A stretch of DNA of 64,000 nucleotides, from contig UCEY01000020.1 of assembly GCA_900471605.1 (NCBI GenBank), positions 1-64,000 of the forward strand. Reading direction: 5' to 3'. A program made the translations under genes and the position numbers. Source of the stretch: Hyphomicrobiales bacterium. GTDB taxonomy: Bacteria > Pseudomonadota > Alphaproteobacteria > Rhizobiales > Rhizobiaceae. Positions 8,043 to 17,025 of this stretch are shown one piece after another; the first letter of the stretch is position 1, and each line of letters begins with the position of its first letter. Below the pieces are notes generated by a model that made no database searches, was not told the DNA's origin, and saw only the letters and a list, made by a program, of their open reading frames with translations.

Positions 8043-8927
8043 ATGACCGGTATCATCAATCGCATCGCCGTCATCGGCACCGGCATCATGGGAGCTCCCA
8101 TGGCCGCACGTCTCGCCGGAGGCGGTTTTCAGGTCCAGGCCTGGAACCGCACCCGCGAGAAAACCGGGGTCCTCCGGTCGAGCGGCGTCGTCGCCGCGGA
8201 GAGTGCCGATATCGCGGCGGCCGATGCCGATGCGGTCATCTGCATGCTGAGTTCAGGCCCGGTCTGCGAAACGGTGTTGATGGGCGACGGTGGCGTCATC
8301 GCTGCCATGCGACCCGGATCCGTGCTGGTGGTGATGAGTTCGATACCGGTCGAGACGGCTGTCGCGATCGGGAATGCGGCATCGGCGCGGGGCATTTCGT
8401 GCCTCGATGCTCCGGTATCGGGTGGTGAAAAGGGTGCGAAGGAGGGCACGTTGGCAATCATGGCCGGCGGTGACGCGGCGGTGGTCGATGCCCTTCGCCC
8501 GGCTTTTGCCTGTCTCGGGCGGGTGACGCATGTCGGCCCCTCGGGCAGCGGCGCGCTGACGAAGCTTGCAAATCAGCTGATCGTGGCTTCGACGATCTGT
8601 GCGGTTGCCGAAGCTCTGACGCTTGCCGCGCGCGGCGGCGCGGATCCGGCCAGGGTCCGCGAGGCGCTGCTGGGCGGGTTTGCCGATTCAACGGTCTTCC
8701 GCCAGCACGGACTGCGTATGGTCCAAGGCAACTTCGCGCCGGGCGGTCCGGCAAAATATCAGGTGAAAGACACGTCCACGGCGCTCGGCTTTGCTCGAAG
8801 CCTTGGTTTGACACTACCGGTCGGCGAGGAGGTTGACCGGCTCTTCCAGGCTATGGTCGATAATGGCGATGGCGATCTGGACCACAGCGGCATCATCCGC
8901 GAACTGCAACGCATGAATCAAAGGTGA
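8043..8927 (+). CDS. 3-hydroxyisobutyrate dehydrogenase family NAD(P)-dependent oxidoreductase
   Basis: 294 residues from ATG 8043 with GGGAGA upstream. It shows the Rossmann motif GTGIMGAPMAARL, the substrate-binding motif APVSGGEKGA, the catalytic-lysine region GALTKLANQLIV, and a C-terminal helix with YQVKDTSTALGFARSLG. The beta-hydroxyacid dehydrogenase family acts on short hydroxyacids such as tartronate semialdehyde, L-threonate or 3-hydroxyisobutyrate; the exact acid cannot be read here. It is followed 46 bp later by the TRAP binding-protein gene, so the transported acid is probably its substrate or precursor. Confidence 0.9.
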   Translation: MTGIINRIAVIGTGIMGAPMAARLAGGGFQVQAWNRTREKTGVLRSSGVVAAESADIAAADADAVICMLSSGPVCETVLMGDGGVIAAMRPGSVLVVMSSIPVETAVAIGNAASARGISCLDAPVSGGEKGAKEGTLAIMAGGDAAVVDALRPAFACLGRVTHVGPSGSGALTKLANQLIVASTICAVAEALTLAARGGADPARVREALLGGFADSTVFRQHGLRMVQGNFAPGGPAKYQVKDTSTALGFARSLGLTLPVGEEVDRLFQAMVDNGDGDLDHSGIIRELQRMNQR

Positions 8928-8973
8928 GTGCGCCAAGCGCATGCTGATTTGACTATCAACGGGAGGAATGACC

Positions 8974-9969
8974 ATGAAACGCTTTACCCTTCGCAGCCTG
9001 ATCGCCGCGGCGGCTCTTTTGACCGCGTCCATCGCGCATGCAGAAACCCTGACGCTGTCGACGCCGGATGCGGACACATCGGAAATCACGCTGGCTGCGA
9101 AAAAGTTCGCCGAACTCGTATCCACCAAGACCAACGGCCAACTGACCATCAAGATTTTTCCGAACGGCACGTTGTATGGCGGGGACCCGTCCGCCGGGGT
9201 GAAGCAGCTGGCCGGCGGGTCTCTGGACATGCTGCTGAACTCGACATCGCTCTATGCGACCTTCAATCCGAAGTTCACGGCCATCGCCATTCCGTATCAG
9301 TTCCGCAATATCGAACAGTTGCGTGCCTATCTCGACAGTGATCTCGGCAAGGAACTCCAGGCGGATCTGGGCAAGATCGGCATCAAGGGGCTGGACCTGT
9401 GGTCGCGCCCGCTGCGGCAGATCACCAATTCCAAGGTAGCCATCACCTCGCCGGCCGACATGAAGGGCATGAAGCTGCGTGTCCCCAACAATCCGCTTTG
9501 GGTCGAGTTCTTTGGCGCCATGGGGGCTGCCCCCACGCCGATGGCCTTTGCCGAAGTGTATAACGCACTGCAGTTGAAGGTGGTCGATGGGCAGGAAAAT
9601 CCGGTCAACGTGCCGGTCAGCGCCAAGCTCTACGAAGTGCAGAAATATGTGACGATCAGCAACCACATTGCCGATGCCTGGGTTCTGGGCATGAATCCGG
9701 CACGCTACGAGGGCCTGAAAGACGGATTCAAGACGGCTCTGAACGAAGCCGCGAAGGAGACGGAGGCCTGGAAAGCCGAAAATGACGCCGCCGATATCGA
9801 GAAGTCGCTTGCGACACTGAAATCCAACGGCATGAAAATCAACGAACTGACGGACGAACAGCGCAAGGCCTTTGTCGATGTCGCAGCCGGGCTCGAGGAT
9901 AAATTCTCCGCCCTGGTGAAGGACAAGTCCTTCTTCGATCGCACCCGCGCCTTCATCACCACCAACTGA
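8974..9969 (+). CDS. TRAP transporter periplasmic solute-binding protein (DctP family)
   Basis: 331 residues with a Sec signal peptide (MKRFTLRSLIAAAALL...SIAHA). GGGAGG is 7 nt before ATG 8974; an ATG at 8968 would be too close to it. The DctP fold is clear: GQLTIKIFPNGTLYGGDPSAGVKQLAGG, the carboxylate-binding arginine region MKLRVPNNPLWVEFFGAMGA, and VYNALQLKVVDGQENPVNV. These proteins usually bind organic acids through that arginine. The DctQ and DctM genes follow, and two dehydrogenases precede it in the operon. Confidence 0.93.
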   Translation: MKRFTLRSLIAAAALLTASIAHAETLTLSTPDADTSEITLAAKKFAELVSTKTNGQLTIKIFPNGTLYGGDPSAGVKQLAGGSLDMLLNSTSLYATFNPKFTAIAIPYQFRNIEQLRAYLDSDLGKELQADLGKIGIKGLDLWSRPLRQITNSKVAITSPADMKGMKLRVPNNPLWVEFFGAMGAAPTPMAFAEVYNALQLKVVDGQENPVNVPVSAKLYEVQKYVTISNHIADAWVLGMNPARYEGLKDGFKTALNEAAKETEAWKAENDAADIEKSLATLKSNGMKINELTDEQRKAFVDVAAGLEDKFSALVKDKSFFDRTRAFITTN

Positions 9970-10047
9970 CGCCTCGCCGGCACTTTCCATTCCTCGTAAG
10001 GTGCCGGCCTTCCATCCTCTCTGCACTCTTGCTGGAAGGGCACCTGA

Positions 10048-10599
10048 ATGCGCGCTCCCCTCGGCTCGTTATTGGGCACATTTGTCAAAGTCATCGCCGA
10101 TATCGCCGCCGGCGCAGCCTGTACCGGCGTGCTGATCGTCGTCCTGGTTCAGGTCGCCGGCCGGCTGTCGGGCTATCCGCTCCCCTGGACAGAAGAGGCG
10201 ACGCGGTTCCTCTTCATCTGGATGGTCTTTCTCGGCCTGGCCGCAGGCTTCAGAACGGTGGAGAGCGCGCGGGTCGTCGTCTTCCTGGTCATGGGCCGGC
10301 GCCTTTTCCAGCATCTCGCCGTGCCGATCTATGTCGGGTCGTCGGTCTTCTTTTTCGGGCTGATGGGGTGGACCGGATATACCCTCATGCGCCAGCAGAT
10401 CATGATGCACGAAACGGCGGCCACGCTCCCTATTCCAATGTGGCTTATCGGCATGGTCATGCCGGTTTCCGCGATCATCGCGGTACTTGCGATCATCGAA
10501 TCGCTGCGCACCCGCCGTGACCTGATCGCTCTCCCAGAACTCGGACTTCCAGCGGGTGAGATCGCCCACGCTGATGTGTCCCTCACGTCAGGACATTGA
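10048..10599 (+). CDS. TRAP transporter small permease (DctQ family)
   Basis: 183 residues with four predicted membrane segments, the family topology. The motif PLPWTEEATRFLFIWMVFLGLAAGFR is the typical DctQ signature around the second and third helices. GGAAGGG lies 8 nt before the ATG. It sits 78 bp after the binding protein and 3 bp before the large permease. DctQ associates with DctM in the inner membrane to form the ion-driven importer. Confidence 0.9.
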   Translation: MRAPLGSLLGTFVKVIADIAAGAACTGVLIVVLVQVAGRLSGYPLPWTEEATRFLFIWMVFLGLAAGFRTVESARVVVFLVMGRRLFQHLAVPIYVGSSVFFFGLMGWTGYTLMRQQIMMHETAATLPIPMWLIGMVMPVSAIIAVLAIIESLRTRRDLIALPELGLPAGEIAHADVSLTSGH

Positions 10600-10602
10600 T
10601 CC

Positions 10603-11883
10603 ATGTCGGTCTTTCTTCTCGTTTCCTTCTTCGGTCTGAGCATGCTCGGCATTCCGCTCGCCATTGCCCTGGCGCTCGCCAGCGTCGTCACGCTGTGGCT
10701 TTTCACGTCAATGCCGCTCGATCTGCTTTCCCAGACGATGTTCTCCTCGATGAACTCGTTTCTTCTGGTGGCCGTGCCTCTGTTCATCCTCGTCGGCACG
10801 GTGATGGAGCGCGGGCGGGTCGCCGAGCGCATCTTCGATTTTGCCGAGGCCATCGTCGGCTGGCTGCCGGGCGGTCTCGGCCACGTCAACGTCATTTCAT
10901 CCGTCATCTTTTCCGGCGTGTCGGGCTCATCGGTCGCCGATATCGCCTCGGTCGGTGCCATCGAGATCAAGGCGATGGAACGCCATGGCTTTCCGAAAGG
11001 TTATGCTGTCGGCATGACGCTCTGCACGGCAACGCTGTCGTCGATAATTCCGCCGTCCATTCTCATGGTGATCGCGGGCTCGATCGCCAATGTTTCCATC
11101 GGGACCCTGCTGGTGGCCGGTCTGGTGCCGGGATTGTTCATCGCCTTCGCCTTCATGGTCTTCAACCACGTCTATTCCGTTTATTACGGATACAATCCTC
11201 CCTCGCCCCTCAACCTGCGCATGATCGTCGTGACCGGCCTTCGCGCGATCCTGCCGATGCTGACGCCTCTGATCCTGATCATCGGTATCGCCAGCGGCCT
11301 TTTCACGCCGACCGAAGCGGCTGCGATCGCCGTCGTCTATGTCGCAATATTGGGCGTTCTGGTATACCGCACGCTGCCGGTCAGCGAATTGCCCGAAATC
11401 ATGATCTCGACCGCACGCATCTCGGGTACGATCCTTTTCATCGCCGCGACATCGCAGATCGCCGCCTGGGTGTTCACCTATGACGGCCTGCCGGAAAAGG
11501 TTGCCGACCTGCTGCAGGCGATGAATCTCGGTCCCTTGAGCGGCATTCTGGTCATCTTTGTCTTCCTGCTCATCATCGGCATCTTCATGGAAGCCATTCC
11601 GGCGATGTTCATCCTCATACCGGTTCTCATGCCGCCGGTGCAGGCGCTCGGGATCGATCCGATCCACTTCCTGATCGTCACCGTCATGACGCTGACGCTC
11701 GGTCTGGTCACGCCGCCCGTCGGTGTCTGTCTGTTCGCGGCCGCACAGGTCGCAAACATGAAGGTCGAGGACGTCATCCGCGGCTCGATGGCGCCGATGG
11801 CGGTGCTGACGCTCGCCATCTTCGCTCTCGTGCTGTTTCCGATCCTGACGCTCGGGCCAATCCGCCTGCTGGGGATGTACTGA
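10603..11883 (+). CDS. TRAP transporter large permease (DctM family)
   Basis: 426 residues, highly hydrophobic, the usual DctM length. Signature stretches include PLFILVGTVMERG, FSGVSGSSVADIASVGAIEIKAM, IPPSILMVIAG and LGLVTPPVGVCLFAAAQVA, the last being the C-terminal conserved loop of the ion transporter superfamily. It is the final gene of the rightward operon and meets a convergent LysR gene after 52 bp. It forms the main translocation channel with DctQ. Confidence 0.93.
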   Translation: MSVFLLVSFFGLSMLGIPLAIALALASVVTLWLFTSMPLDLLSQTMFSSMNSFLLVAVPLFILVGTVMERGRVAERIFDFAEAIVGWLPGGLGHVNVISSVIFSGVSGSSVADIASVGAIEIKAMERHGFPKGYAVGMTLCTATLSSIIPPSILMVIAGSIANVSIGTLLVAGLVPGLFIAFAFMVFNHVYSVYYGYNPPSPLNLRMIVVTGLRAILPMLTPLILIIGIASGLFTPTEAAAIAVVYVAILGVLVYRTLPVSELPEIMISTARISGTILFIAATSQIAAWVFTYDGLPEKVADLLQAMNLGPLSGILVIFVFLLIIGIFMEAIPAMFILIPVLMPPVQALGIDPIHFLIVTVMTLTLGLVTPPVGVCLFAAAQVANMKVEDVIRGSMAPMAVLTLAIFALVLFPILTLGPIRLLGMY

Positions 11884-11935
11884 ACACGCAGGATGTTGCC
11901 GGCGAAGTGAAGGTCGCCGTCTCTGCCTGACAGGT

Positions 11936-12847
11936 TCAGCCCGGCAGCGATCCGGCGGGATAAGCCTCCTGCCAGGCCTCCCGTTGCAGACGGAGCCATT
12001 CGAGAAACACGCGGACCTTCTTCTGCCGCAGGTGGTCACGCGGGCAGACGATCCATTGGGTGACGATCCGGACGACGGGGGGAGATGCGACAGGGCAGAC
12101 GAGCCGGCCGCTTTCAAGCTCGTCGCCCATCATCAAGGTGCTTTCGAGGGCGATGCCCATGCCACGCACGGCAGCATCGATCGCCATATGGCTCCGGTCG
12201 AAAAGAACGCGACGCCAGCGCTCCTGGGGGGTGATGCCGGCCAGCGGGAACCAGCTATTCCATTGGGCCTGGGATTTGGCGGAATGAATGAGACGTTGGT
12301 CCAGAAGGTCCTGAGGGGTCATGCTCCCGGCCGGGGCATAGTCAGGCGAGCAGACCGGGTAAAATTGCTCTTCCGCCACGCCCTCGACAAAGAGCCCGGG
12401 CCAGCGGCCATCCCCATGCCTTATCTCGATATCGACGGATTCCTGATTGAAATCGGTCGGTTCGTTTGTGCCATCCAGGCGGAGTTCGAGATCGGGGTGC
12501 TGGTCGAGCAGGTTTCCCAGTCGCGGCAAAAGCCACTTGTTGGAAAGGGTCGGGGTCGCGCGGACCGTCAGGGTGGTGACCGACCGAAAACCGCGGATAG
12601 TTCCCGTTGCTTCTTCGATACCCTCGATCTGATCGGCAATCATCGAGAAATACCGCTCTCCGGCTTCTGTCAGAGCAACGCCTCGTCCGGCTTTTGCCAG
12701 CAGCGTCACTCCGAGCTGTCCTTCGAGCAGCTGAATCTGCTGACTGACTGCCGAGGGGGTCACGCTCAGTTCCTCCGCAGCGCGCGAGATGCTGCCGGCG
12801 CGCGCGGCGGCGTGGAACACGAGAATCGATTTGATCGGCAGTTGCAT
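11936..12847 (-). CDS. LysR family transcriptional regulator (GcvA-like)
   Basis: 303 residues from ATG 12847 (MQLPIKSILVFHAAARAGSI). The helix-turn-helix SISRAAEELSVTPSAVSQQIQLLE and LLAKAGRGVALTEAGERYF are typical of the GcvA/AmpR branch, as is the ligand-domain start VTTLTVRATPTLSNKWLLPRLG. It lies 67 bp downstream of the lyase gene on the same strand, and convergent with the TRAP operon. It could control either unit. Confidence 0.9.
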   Translation of the reverse strand: MQLPIKSILVFHAAARAGSISRAAEELSVTPSAVSQQIQLLEGQLGVTLLAKAGRGVALTEAGERYFSMIADQIEGIEEATGTIRGFRSVTTLTVRATPTLSNKWLLPRLGNLLDQHPDLELRLDGTNEPTDFNQESVDIEIRHGDGRWPGLFVEGVAEEQFYPVCSPDYAPAGSMTPQDLLDQRLIHSAKSQAQWNSWFPLAGITPQERWRRVLFDRSHMAIDAAVRGMGIALESTLMMGDELESGRLVCPVASPPVVRIVTQWIVCPRDHLRQKKVRVFLEWLRLQREAWQEAYPAGSLPG

Positions 12848-12914
12848 GCTTGCCCTGACGTGACCTGACGCGACCAGTCTATTGCAACTCCCCTCCAAGC
12901 GAAACCACTCGGGT

Positions 12915-14246
12915 CTATCTCGGGTCGTTGCGGGCGAGCTTATCCACCAACGTCCCGGAACTGCCCGTATAGCCGGCGGTATCGAGGGTCACCATGTCAT
13001 GGTCGGCCATTTCCGGGTGCTCGGCGATTGCTTGAGTAAAGGGGATGCCCTCCATCACGGACCGCTGGGCGGCGTCGTACAGCATGTGATGGGCGGTATG
13101 ACGGCCGATCCGGTCGGCAAGCTGCATCATCGCCGCCTCGGATACAATAAGGCCGTTGGTTATCTCGACATTGCGTTTCATCGCATCGGCGTGAACGACA
13201 AGGCCGTCTACCAGCCTGGAAAGCGTTTCCGCCACCGATGCACCGAGAATGGCGATCTCCGGAACGGCGACATCGCTGACATTGGACGCGGATGAATCGC
13301 CCTCGTCAAGGCGCAGCATCGAGCCCATCAGCAACGGCAGCCGCGCCGACAGCAGACGGCAGAGGCTGGTCAGGAGAAGCGCTGTCGATGGGTTGCGCTT
13401 TTGGGCCATGGTCGAGCTGCCGACCTTGCCCATGTGGAACGCTTCCTCGACTTCGGCGATTTCGGTCCGTTGCATGAAGACGATATCATGGGCGATCTTG
13501 TCGGCGGTGCCGGCGAGCAGCCCAAGCGCGCAGAAATAGTCATTGGCGCGATCCAGGGAAGAGCGCATCGGCAGGATGGCGGGTTCGAGGCCGAGGATCG
13601 CGGCCATTTCTGCCTCGACGGCCGGACCCTTGTCGCCCATCGCCGCGAAAGTGCCGATCGCGCCGCCAAGGCAGGCGACGAAGGACGGTGCAATGCGATC
13701 CTGCAGGCGCCGCCGGTCGCGGCGGATCTCTTCCAGCCAACCGGTCACCTTGAAACCGAATGTCATCGGCAATGCGTGCTGCCCGTGGGTGCGGCCGGCC
13801 TGCAGCGTGTCGCGGTGGGCAACCGCCAGCCTCGCGAGTGAGGCCGTGACCGTCTCCAGGCTGGCGTCAATCAAGGCGTGGGTGCGCCGCATCTGCAGCG
13901 CCACACCCGTGTCGAAGATGTTCTGGGTGGTGGCGCCCCAATGGATGTAACCGGCGGCCGGTTCGCCGCTGAATTCCTCCAGCTGGCGCAACACAGGCAC
14001 GAACGGATGCTGGGCGTGGGCGATCTCGCGGCTCAGCCGCTCCGTGTCGAAGCGCTCGAAACGGCAGGCTTCGGTGATGACCGGCGCAACGTCCGCCGGA
14101 ATGACGCCGAGGCGGCCCTGCGCCTGGGCCAGCGCTGCTTCCACGTCGAGCCATGCCTGCAGGGTCTGATGATCGCTCCAGATTTCCTTCGCTTGGATGC
14201 TGAACCAGTGGCGGGTGATGAAGGAGTCGAACATTCCAACGGTCAT
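12915..14246 (-). CDS. Adenylosuccinate lyase / 3-carboxy-cis,cis-muconate cycloisomerase family enzyme
   Basis: 443 residues from ATG 14246 (MTVGMFDSF). It has the three conserved regions of the fumarase/aspartase superfamily: C1 around AGRTHGQHALPMTFGFKV, the TTQN(I) substrate region (HWGATTQNIFDTG), and C3 as GSSTMAQKRNP, the mobile catalytic-serine loop. Closest families by eye are PurB and PcaB. With a TctC gene just upstream and no purine or beta-ketoadipate genes nearby, it probably performs a C-N or C-C elimination on a transported polycarboxylate. The real substrate is unknown. Confidence 0.88.
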   Translation of the reverse strand: MTVGMFDSFITRHWFSIQAKEIWSDHQTLQAWLDVEAALAQAQGRLGVIPADVAPVITEACRFERFDTERLSREIAHAQHPFVPVLRQLEEFSGEPAAGYIHWGATTQNIFDTGVALQMRRTHALIDASLETVTASLARLAVAHRDTLQAGRTHGQHALPMTFGFKVTGWLEEIRRDRRRLQDRIAPSFVACLGGAIGTFAAMGDKGPAVEAEMAAILGLEPAILPMRSSLDRANDYFCALGLLAGTADKIAHDIVFMQRTEIAEVEEAFHMGKVGSSTMAQKRNPSTALLLTSLCRLLSARLPLLMGSMLRLDEGDSSASNVSDVAVPEIAILGASVAETLSRLVDGLVVHADAMKRNVEITNGLIVSEAAMMQLADRIGRHTAHHMLYDAAQRSVMEGIPFTQAIAEHPEMADHDMVTLDTAGYTGSSGTLVDKLARNDPR

Positions 14247-14278
14247 GGCAAATCCATTGTCTTGAAAAAGGATGGAAG

Positions 14279-14304
14279 GGGCGCTCCGGCTTGCCGGAGC
14301 GCCC
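14279..14304 (-). terminator. Strong hairpin between tctC and the lyase gene
   Basis: GGGCGCTCCGGC at 14279-14290 pairs perfectly with GCCGGAGCGCCC at 14293-14304, just after the tctC stop. Leftward transcripts then run into a pyrimidine-rich stretch (CTTCCATCCTTTTTC). It may act as a partial terminator or mRNA-stabilising stem, giving more binding protein than lyase. Confidence 0.65.
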
Positions 14305-14309
14305 GGCAA

Positions 14310-15278
14310 TCATTCGATGGTGATCTTGGAGTCCGTAACGATCTTCTGATAGATCACGGCCTGCTGGTCGATGAAGCCGGTGAACTCGCCCATGGCCATC
14401 GGCGAGGCAATGAAGCCGCCGTCGGCTAGGCGTTTCTTGACGTCCTCCTGCTCAACCGCTGCGGCGATTGCATCGCTGAATTTCTTTGCGATCGCCGGGT
14501 CTGTTCCGGCCTTGACGAACAGGCCCTGCCAGAGCGGCAGCGCAAGGCCCTTGAATTCCGGGATTTCCGTCATCGCGGGAACATCCGGCAGGGTGGCGGC
14601 GCGGTCTTGGCTTGTCACCGCGAGGATGCGCACCTTACCTTCCTTGAAGAACGGCAGTGCGGTCGACGTCGTGAAGACGGCGGAATCCAGAATGCCGGCG
14701 AGGATATCGTTGGAGACCTGCGCACCGCCGCGATAAGGGGCGTGAACGAACTTCGCACCGGTCCGTTCGCTGATCATCTCGCCGACCATATGCTGGGCGG
14801 TGCCGATGCCGGGCGTACCGTAGGAAATGCTTTCCGGTTTGGCCTTGGCGGCCGCGACGAGTTCGCCCAGTGTCTTGTAGGGCGAGCCAGCGGGGACGGC
14901 GATCGCCATGGAAGTGATCGCCGTACGGCCGACCGGCAGCGTATCCTTCCGCCAGTCAATCTTCACCGATTTGTTGAGCATCGGGACCGCAACGGTGTCG
15001 TGTCCGCCGTAATAGAGCGTCGATCCGTCCGCCTTGCCGTTGATCAGCTTCTGGAGAGCGATCATCCCGCTGCCGCCGGTGGCGTTTTCCACGACCACGG
15101 AGCGGCCGAGGCGCTTTGTCAGCTCCGGGGCGATGACGCGTGCCGCATAGTCGGCGCTGCCGCCGGCGGAATAGCCGACCAGAAGCGTGATCGGACCGGT
15201 ATCCTGGGCAAGGCCTGCAACGGGTGCGGCCGCGATGGCGAGGGCGGCGGCGGTGAGAAGAAGATTTCGTCTGAGCAT
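14310..15278 (-). CDS. Tripartite tricarboxylate transporter substrate-binding protein (TctC/Bug family)
   Basis: 322 residues with a signal peptide (MLRRNLLLTAAALAIAAAPVAGLAQ). The Bug-family fold is recognisable: ITLLVGYSAGGSADYAAR, GRSVVVENATGGSGMIALQ, and the DVP region (LPDVPAMTEIPEFKGLALPLWQG). These periplasmic proteins bind citrate-like or other carboxylates and deliver them to TctAB. AGGAGG precedes the ATG. The gene is divergent from the regulator-tctB-tctA unit across a 145-bp control region. Confidence 0.93.
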   Translation of the reverse strand: MLRRNLLLTAAALAIAAAPVAGLAQDTGPITLLVGYSAGGSADYAARVIAPELTKRLGRSVVVENATGGSGMIALQKLINGKADGSTLYYGGHDTVAVPMLNKSVKIDWRKDTLPVGRTAITSMAIAVPAGSPYKTLGELVAAAKAKPESISYGTPGIGTAQHMVGEMISERTGAKFVHAPYRGGAQVSNDILAGILDSAVFTTSTALPFFKEGKVRILAVTSQDRAATLPDVPAMTEIPEFKGLALPLWQGLFVKAGTDPAIAKKFSDAIAAAVEQEDVKKRLADGGFIASPMAMGEFTGFIDQQAVIYQKIVTDSKITIE

Positions 15279-15294
15279 GGGTTCCTCCTGATTT

Positions 15295-15314
15295 GATACA
15301 ATATATATTGTATC
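15295..15314. promoter_or_regulatory. Perfect 20-bp palindrome, candidate operator of the adjacent GntR/LacI-type regulator
   Basis: GATACAATATATATTGTATC is its own reverse complement and lies 17-36 nt upstream of the tctC start. The half-site ATTGTAT appears again in two overlapping copies at 15399-15405 and 15404-15410, just before the regulator gene. The shared half-site suggests the regulator controls tctC and its own unit. Confidence 0.6.
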
Positions 15315-15423
15315 GGTTTTGTTTTACTGATATCGTCAAATACCGCGCCAAATGTTCTTCTGCAAGGCCATTTTGTTTCGGCGCCCTTGTATAAATGTAT
15401 TGTATTGTATTATGGAGACCTTG

Positions 15424-16530
15424 ATGACAGACAGCGCACGCCTCCAATCCTACTTGCGTTCGGTCGCGCACACCGCGGCGGCGGGCGAGAAGCTGCCGAC
15501 GGTTCGCCAGCTGATGCGGGATTTTTCGCTCAGCCAGCAGTACGTCGAGCGCGCCTTGAAAATCCTCAAGGATGAGGGGCTTGTCGCGGCTCATGTCGGC
15601 CGCGGGACCTTTTTTACCGGCGGCATGGCCGCGGGGCCAACGACGGTCGGTCGAAATACACTGGACGAAGGTGCCCAGCGCAGCGTGATGCTGCTCAGGC
15701 GCTCGTCGAATAATCTGCGCGGGCGGATTGTTCTCGAGGAGCTGCAGAGACTGCTCAACAGCGGCGGCCATGTCACTCTGGAGGTCGGTTATTCCGATTC
15801 CGAACATGCCAAGCAGGTCTTGCAGACCCTGCCGCGGTTCGACGCCTGTATCGTCCAGAATTCCTTCGACACGATGCCGATCGATATGATCGCTGCCCTG
15901 AAGCGCAAGGCCGATACGATCATTGTCGATGGCGCCTGGCTCGTGGGGACGGACGTGGATGCCGTCGGGTTCGAGTGGGGGCAGTCGGTCGAGACGGCCG
16001 TCACGCGGCTGGTCGCTGCAGGCCACGACTGGATCCAACTCGTCACCACGTCGAGTTTCTTTCTCGCCAACGAGATGGGGTTGCATCGCTGGCGCCTTCT
16101 CAGGGAACAGCCTGCTTTTGCAAGCCTGCTCCAACCGGAAACGCGCATCGTAAAACTCCCCCCCAAGGATTACGAGGAAGCCGCGGCGGCGGCGATCCGC
16201 GCCGCATGTGCCGCAGCACCCGGAGCACGTCGTCCCGCCGTGATTGTCTGGGGCATCGAGGATGGCGCGAAATTCCGCGCGCTGCTCGCCGCCGGCGGGC
16301 TGAGCATTCCGTCCGACCTCTCCGTCATCCTGCTCGGCCGTACGGATCTCGATCCGGAAGCCGGCGCCTTCTTCCACGTGATCGGCTATCGCGCCGCCGA
16401 TCAGGTGAAAGGCGTCCACGATCGGCTGATCGAGCGTTGGCGCGAACCCAATGCACCCTATGGCCTGAGGCTGTTGCCGATGACGGAACGCCCGGGCTCG
16501 TCGCTCCATGATCAGGAGCCAGGCATGTGA
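15424..16530 (+). CDS. GntR-type winged-helix regulator with LacI/periplasmic-binding-like effector domain
   Basis: 368 residues from ATG 15424, with GGAG upstream. The N-terminal ~75 residues are a GntR-like winged helix (EKLPTVRQLMRDFSLSQQYVERALKILKDEGLVAAHVGRGTFF). The remainder looks like a LacI/ribose-binding-type sensor domain (VMLLRRSSNNLRGRIVLEELQRLL ... FDACIVQNSF ... LSVILLGRTDLDPE). It is divergent from tctC and starts the unit with tctB and tctA, so it likely senses the transported carboxylate. Confidence 0.82.
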   Translation: MTDSARLQSYLRSVAHTAAAGEKLPTVRQLMRDFSLSQQYVERALKILKDEGLVAAHVGRGTFFTGGMAAGPTTVGRNTLDEGAQRSVMLLRRSSNNLRGRIVLEELQRLLNSGGHVTLEVGYSDSEHAKQVLQTLPRFDACIVQNSFDTMPIDMIAALKRKADTIIVDGAWLVGTDVDAVGFEWGQSVETAVTRLVAAGHDWIQLVTTSSFFLANEMGLHRWRLLREQPAFASLLQPETRIVKLPPKDYEEAAAAAIRAACAAAPGARRPAVIVWGIEDGAKFRALLAAGGLSIPSDLSVILLGRTDLDPEAGAFFHVIGYRAADQVKGVHDRLIERWREPNAPYGLRLLPMTERPGSSLHDQEPGM

Positions 16531-16552
16531 TTATCGTATCAGGGAGGAAGTT

Positions 16553-17014
16553 ATGACGCTAATACGCGGACCACGGGATTTCGGCATCGGAGCGATCTAC
16601 CTTGCTCTCGGGCTGGCCGGCTTCATCATCGCCCGGAACTACAGTTTCGGAACGTCGGGGCGCATGGGGCCGGGATATTTTCCGACCGTCATCTCGTCCC
16701 TGCTGATCGTGTTCGGACTTGTTACCATCGCGCGCGGTGTTTTCCGGGAAGGCGCGCCGATCGGCGCGATCAACTGGAAGGGCATTTTGCTCGTCACCCT
16801 CTCCGTCTGCGCATTCGGTTATCTCCTTGAACGGGCCGGGCTTGTTGCGGCACTCTTGGCGCTGATCCTGATTTCGGCCGCCGCAAGCGAGCGTTTTCGT
16901 CTGGAGGCGAGAGCGCTTGCCGGCGTCGTCGCGCTGATCGTTTTCTGCGCCGTGGTCTTTGTCGAAGGCCTCGGCCTTCCCATGCCGATCCTCGGCGAAT
17001 GGTTCAGAAACTGA
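16553..17014 (+). CDS. Tripartite tricarboxylate transporter small membrane subunit TctB
   Basis: 153 residues with four predicted membrane segments, matching TctB. The start region (DFGIGAIYLALGLAGFIIARNYSFGTSGRMGPGYFPTV) contains the family's G-x-MGPGYFP motif. ATG 16553 has AGGGAGGAAG upstream. It lies 22 bp after the regulator and 11 bp before tctA. TctB associates with TctA in the inner membrane. Confidence 0.9.
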   Translation: MTLIRGPRDFGIGAIYLALGLAGFIIARNYSFGTSGRMGPGYFPTVISSLLIVFGLVTIARGVFREGAPIGAINWKGILLVTLSVCAFGYLLERAGLVAALLALILISAAASERFRLEARALAGVVALIVFCAVVFVEGLGLPMPILGEWFRN

Positions 17015-17025
17015 AGGCTGGTCCC

